Shown here in pieces: positions 61,540-64,000 of a stretch of 64,000 nt of DNA. The notes under the pieces are model-generated. The model saw only the letters and a program-made list of their open reading frames with translations, did no database searches and was not told the origin of the DNA. The stretch is taken from assembly GCF_000282475.1 (NCBI RefSeq), contig NZ_AKJF01000056.1, positions 62,001 through 126,000 of the forward strand, in the 5' to 3' direction. Position 1 is the stretch's first letter, and every line of letters begins with the position of its first letter. This DNA comes from Pseudomonas sp. GM78. GTDB taxonomy: Bacteria > Pseudomonadota > Gammaproteobacteria > Pseudomonadales > Pseudomonadaceae. The translations under genes and the position numbers were made by a program.

Positions 61540-62532
61540 ATGGCGCGGATGTACGATGCACGGGGCAATATCTACAAGGTGGTGGCGCCTGAGGCGCTGC
61601 GCCAGCAGGGCATCGACGTGCCCGATCAGGCCGACCGCGCCGCACAAGCCCGCGATGCCTGGGCGCCGGCGGCCATCGAAGCGTGCTGTGCCTGGGCACC
61701 CGGCACGCAACCGCCGGGCAGCAAGGAACATTGCAGTGATGGTTTGCTGGTCGGGCCCTTTCAGTCATCGCCGCCCTTTGACCTGTTGATCGTCAACACC
61801 GATGGCACCCTGGCCGAGCGCAGCGGCAATGGGCTGACGATTTTTTCCCAGGCGTTGAGCGATCAGGGACTATTTGCGAGCGACGAAGCCTGTGTACTCC
61901 GGGTGCATCACGACAAATCCGACACTCCCTCACCGGGGCAGACGTCGGTGAAAGCCGCGCAAGTCGAGGGTATGCAGGGTTTCTGGCTCGACCTGGGCCA
62001 ACCTGGCTTCGGGCCGTCGGCGGTCAGTGCCGTTGGCGTGGAAGCTGTCCAGTTGAACGGCCGTGAGCTCAGCCACGTGCGACAACTGTCGGCCATCAAT
62101 GGTGCCTGGTCGCGCAGTCAGTTCGCCCGGGTCGGCAATCCGCATTGCGTGACGCTGGTGGACAGTGTTGAGGCTTTGCCAAGCAATGAGCAGATGCGGC
62201 AATCGCCATTGGCCGAGGATCTGACGCGGATCGCCTATGCGATGCCTGCAGGTGCAGGTAAACCCTGTCCGGCAGGAATTAATCTGCAATGGGCGATGCG
62301 TGAGTCCGAAGGTCATGTCATCGCGCGGGTGTTCGAACGCGGCGAAGGTCCGACGGCGTCCTCGGGGACGAGTGCGTCGGCGGTGGCGTGTGCGGCGTGG
62401 CGGGTAGGTTGGGTGAGTGCCGGCGAGGTGAAGGTGACGATGCCCGGTGGCACGGCGCCGATTTTGCTGGAAGAAGAACAAGGGGAACTGAGCCGGGTCA
62501 GCCTGTTCGGTACGGCTCGGTCGATGGGTTGA
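61540..62532 (+). CDS. DapF-like protein with both catalytic Cys replaced by Ser
   Basis: A 330-residue member of the diaminopimelate epimerase/proline racemase superfamily, longer than DapF (about 276). Family signatures: VNTDGTLAERSGNGLTIF, where Ser95 takes the place of the first catalytic Cys (DapF CGNG), VGNPHCVTLVDSVE, and ERGEGPTASSGTSASA, where Ser275 takes the place of the second (DapF ACGTGA). The start has AGGGAGAG upstream. Classic two-base epimerase chemistry should be lost; an isomerase or lyase using other acids (as in PhzF) or a non-catalytic role is possible. It is probably not the housekeeping DapF. Convergent with codA. Confidence 0.75.
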   Translation: MARMYDARGNIYKVVAPEALRQQGIDVPDQADRAAQARDAWAPAAIEACCAWAPGTQPPGSKEHCSDGLLVGPFQSSPPFDLLIVNTDGTLAERSGNGLTIFSQALSDQGLFASDEACVLRVHHDKSDTPSPGQTSVKAAQVEGMQGFWLDLGQPGFGPSAVSAVGVEAVQLNGRELSHVRQLSAINGAWSRSQFARVGNPHCVTLVDSVEALPSNEQMRQSPLAEDLTRIAYAMPAGAGKPCPAGINLQWAMRESEGHVIARVFERGEGPTASSGTSASAVACAAWRVGWVSAGEVKVTMPGGTAPILLEEEQGELSRVSLFGTARSMG

Positions 62533-62544
62533 TTGTTGAATCGC

Positions 62545-62637
62545 TATCGCGGGCAAGCCCGCTCCCACAGTGATCGGCGATGTTTACAAAACTTTTGTAC
62601 ACATCCGAACCTGTGGGAGCGGGCTTGCCCGCGATGG
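62545..62637. repeat. REP inverted pair between the DapF-like gene and codA
   Basis: CTATCGCGGGCAAGCCCGC running to CCCACAG faces CCTGTGGGAGCGGGC running to TTGCCCGCGATGG. It is the common 3' boundary of two convergent genes. Confidence 0.85.
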
Positions 62638-62660
62638 GGCCGACCCAGTCAATGCAAAAC

Positions 62661-63905
62661 TCAGCTCAGATCAGCGAACTCCACCACCGGCATCGTCCGC
62701 TTCATCAACACCTTCCCACCGCGTACCGAATACAGCGGCAAGCCCTGGCTGCGGATCACCTCGTAATCGTTTTCCGCCGAGAGGATCAACAGGTTCGCCG
62801 GCCGTCCGGGTTCAAGCCCGTAGCGCTCACCCAATGCCAGGGCCTTGGCGCTGTTGACGGTGACCAGGTCGAGTGCGTTTTGCAGGTTGCGATAACCGAG
62901 CATGTGGCAGATATGCAGGCCAGCTTCGAGTACCCGCAGAATGTTGCCGTTGCCCAGCGGGTACCAGGGGTCGACGATCGAGTCCTGGCCGAAACACACG
63001 TTCATGCCGGCTTCCAGTAGTTCGTTGACCCGGGTCACGCCCCGTCGTTTCGGAAAGTTGTCGAAGCGCCCTTGCAGGTGAATGCTTTCGGTGGGGCAGG
63101 AGACAAAGCTGATCCCGGCGTGCCCGAGCAGGCGAAATAGCTTGGCGCAGTAGGCGTTGTCGTACGAGCCCATGGCCGTGGTATGGCTGGCGGTAACGCG
63201 CGAGCCCATGTCGCGGCTACGGGCTTCTTCGGCCAACACCTCCAGGAAGCGTGATTGCGGGTCGTCGGTTTCATCGCAATGTACGTCTACCAGGCAACCG
63301 GTGCGTTCGGCCAGGTCCATGAGGTATTTCACCGAGCTGACGCCCTGGTCGCGGGTGTACTCGAAATGCGGAATGCCACCCACCACATCGGCCCCCATAC
63401 GGATCGCTTCCTCCATCAGCTCGCGGCCATTGCGGTAGGACTCGATGCCTTCCTGGGGGAATGCGACGATCTGCATGTCGACCAGATGCCGGCTTTCTTC
63501 GCGCACCTCGAGCATGGCCTTGAGCGCGGTGAGCTGCGGGTCGGTGACGTCGACATGGGTGCGCACGTGCTGGATGCCATGGGCGGCGAGGGCCCGCAGG
63601 GTTTTCCTGGCGCGCACCCTGGTGTCTTCTTCGGTGATGGTGACCTTGCGCTCACCCCAGCATTCGATGCCTTCGAACAGCGTGCCGCTCATGTTCCAGC
63701 GCGGCTCGCCAGCGGTCAGGGTGGCATCGAGGTGGATGTGCGGCTCGACGAAGGGCGGCACCACCAGGTTGCCACCGGCGTCCAGATCGTCGGGGCCCAG
63801 GGTCGGCGCTTCGGTCTGCCGGGCGATGTTGCTGATCAGGCCGTTTTCAAGGTGCAGCTCATGCAGGCCTTCCTGGTTGCGCAGCCGGGCGTTGATGATG
63901 TGCAT
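62661..63905 (-). CDS. codA: CodA-family cytosine / 5-methylcytosine deaminase
   Basis: Amidohydrolase-fold deaminase, 414 residues (E. coli CodA 427). Metal and catalytic residues align with E. coli at a constant offset of five: His56 and His58 in PHIHLD, Gln151 in FPQEG, His209 and Glu212 in VDVHCDE, His241 in TASHTTAM, Asp308 in FGQDSIVDPW. The residue after the catalytic Asp is Ser309 (codon 62979-62981), where E. coli has Asp314. CodA homologues lacking that Asp are known 5-methylcytosine deaminases, so the substrate may be 5-methylcytosine rather than cytosine. No codB permease is in the window. Confidence 0.88.
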   Translation of the reverse strand: MHIINARLRNQEGLHELHLENGLISNIARQTEAPTLGPDDLDAGGNLVVPPFVEPHIHLDATLTAGEPRWNMSGTLFEGIECWGERKVTITEEDTRVRARKTLRALAAHGIQHVRTHVDVTDPQLTALKAMLEVREESRHLVDMQIVAFPQEGIESYRNGRELMEEAIRMGADVVGGIPHFEYTRDQGVSSVKYLMDLAERTGCLVDVHCDETDDPQSRFLEVLAEEARSRDMGSRVTASHTTAMGSYDNAYCAKLFRLLGHAGISFVSCPTESIHLQGRFDNFPKRRGVTRVNELLEAGMNVCFGQDSIVDPWYPLGNGNILRVLEAGLHICHMLGYRNLQNALDLVTVNSAKALALGERYGLEPGRPANLLILSAENDYEVIRSQGLPLYSVRGGKVLMKRTMPVVEFADLS

Positions 63906-64000
63906 CAGGAGAGTCCTTCAAGATTCTTGTGGGCATTGCCTTTACGTTAGCTCGGCAGTGGCAATCCCCGCCAGCGGAGTTGATCGCCACAGGCGAAAAT

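Noticed and set aside
1-64000. CRISPR arrays, tRNA or rRNA genes, complete insertion sequences
   Set aside because: No regularly spaced direct repeats, no cloverleaf-type sequence and no transposase-like protein were seen; the repeats found are REP palindromes.

Overview
This is GC-rich chromosomal DNA from a fluorescent Pseudomonas (P. fluorescens group or close relative). The evidence is the pvdR/fpvI-like/pvdA pyoverdine synteny, a TAAAT-N16-CGT iron-starvation box, many Pseudomonas-type REP palindromes between genes, DUF6124-type small proteins and a full phenylacetate (paa) catabolon. I saw no rRNA, tRNA, CRISPR array, complete insertion sequence or prophage. The window cuts a gene at its left end (pvdR).

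Layout. 1-3142: pyoverdine-associated genes (pvdR fragment, fpvI-like ECF sigma factor, pvdA). 3380-6097: mgtA. 6239-10598: a BvgAS/EvgAS-like phosphorelay operon consisting of a degenerate receiver, a LuxR-type response regulator and an unorthodox sensor kinase. 10615-17803: stress and housekeeping metabolism, namely an aldo/keto reductase, a thioesterase, a LysR regulator divergent from a pirin and two tandem isochorismatase-fold hydrolases, an MscS channel fused to a cyclic-nucleotide domain, and an AhpD-like protein. 17831-22674: an AraC regulator with an EmrAB-type efflux pair, and a divergent Bcr/CflA transporter. 22752-23425: two small Pseudomonas-specific proteins. 23827-26071: a visibly AT-rich island with an XRE regulator, a VUT/YhhQ-type transporter carrying an N-terminal extension, and an enterobacterial-type queC. 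26385-32033: a thiolase/crotonase pair, then an orphan PotF-like binding protein, a class III aminotransferase and a LuxR regulator. 32248-49066: the paa catabolon. 49151-52490: feaR and tynA (aromatic amine oxidation). 52639-55857: a DUF3313 lipoprotein pair divergent from an OmpR-type two-component system. 55952-60106: fecI-fecR-fecA (ferric citrate signalling and uptake). 60222-63905: an MFS transporter, a DapF-like protein and a CodA-family deaminase.

How it works together. TynA oxidises aromatic amines such as phenylethylamine to phenylacetaldehyde. An aldehyde dehydrogenase is needed to make phenylacetate and is not in this window. PaaL and its DUF485 partner import phenylacetate; PaaK activates it to the CoA ester; PaaABCDE epoxidises the ring; PaaG isomerises it to the oxepin; PaaZ opens and oxidises it; PaaJ, PaaF and PaaH carry out beta-oxidation to acetyl-CoA and succinyl-CoA. 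PaaI and PaaY are clearing thioesterases and PaaX is the repressor. Repeated GCGATAC-type sites in the paa promoter regions are probably its operators. Iron control appears at two loci (fpvI/pvdA and fecIRA).

Most unusual items: the XRE-VUT-QueC island; a CodA homologue with Ser at the position of E. coli Asp314, which marks it as a candidate 5-methylcytosine deaminase; a DapF-like protein with both catalytic cysteines replaced by serine; a receiver protein lacking its phospho-acceptor Asp inside a phosphorelay operon; and a shared 25-bp operator-like sequence upstream of emrA and of an unlinked thioesterase gene.
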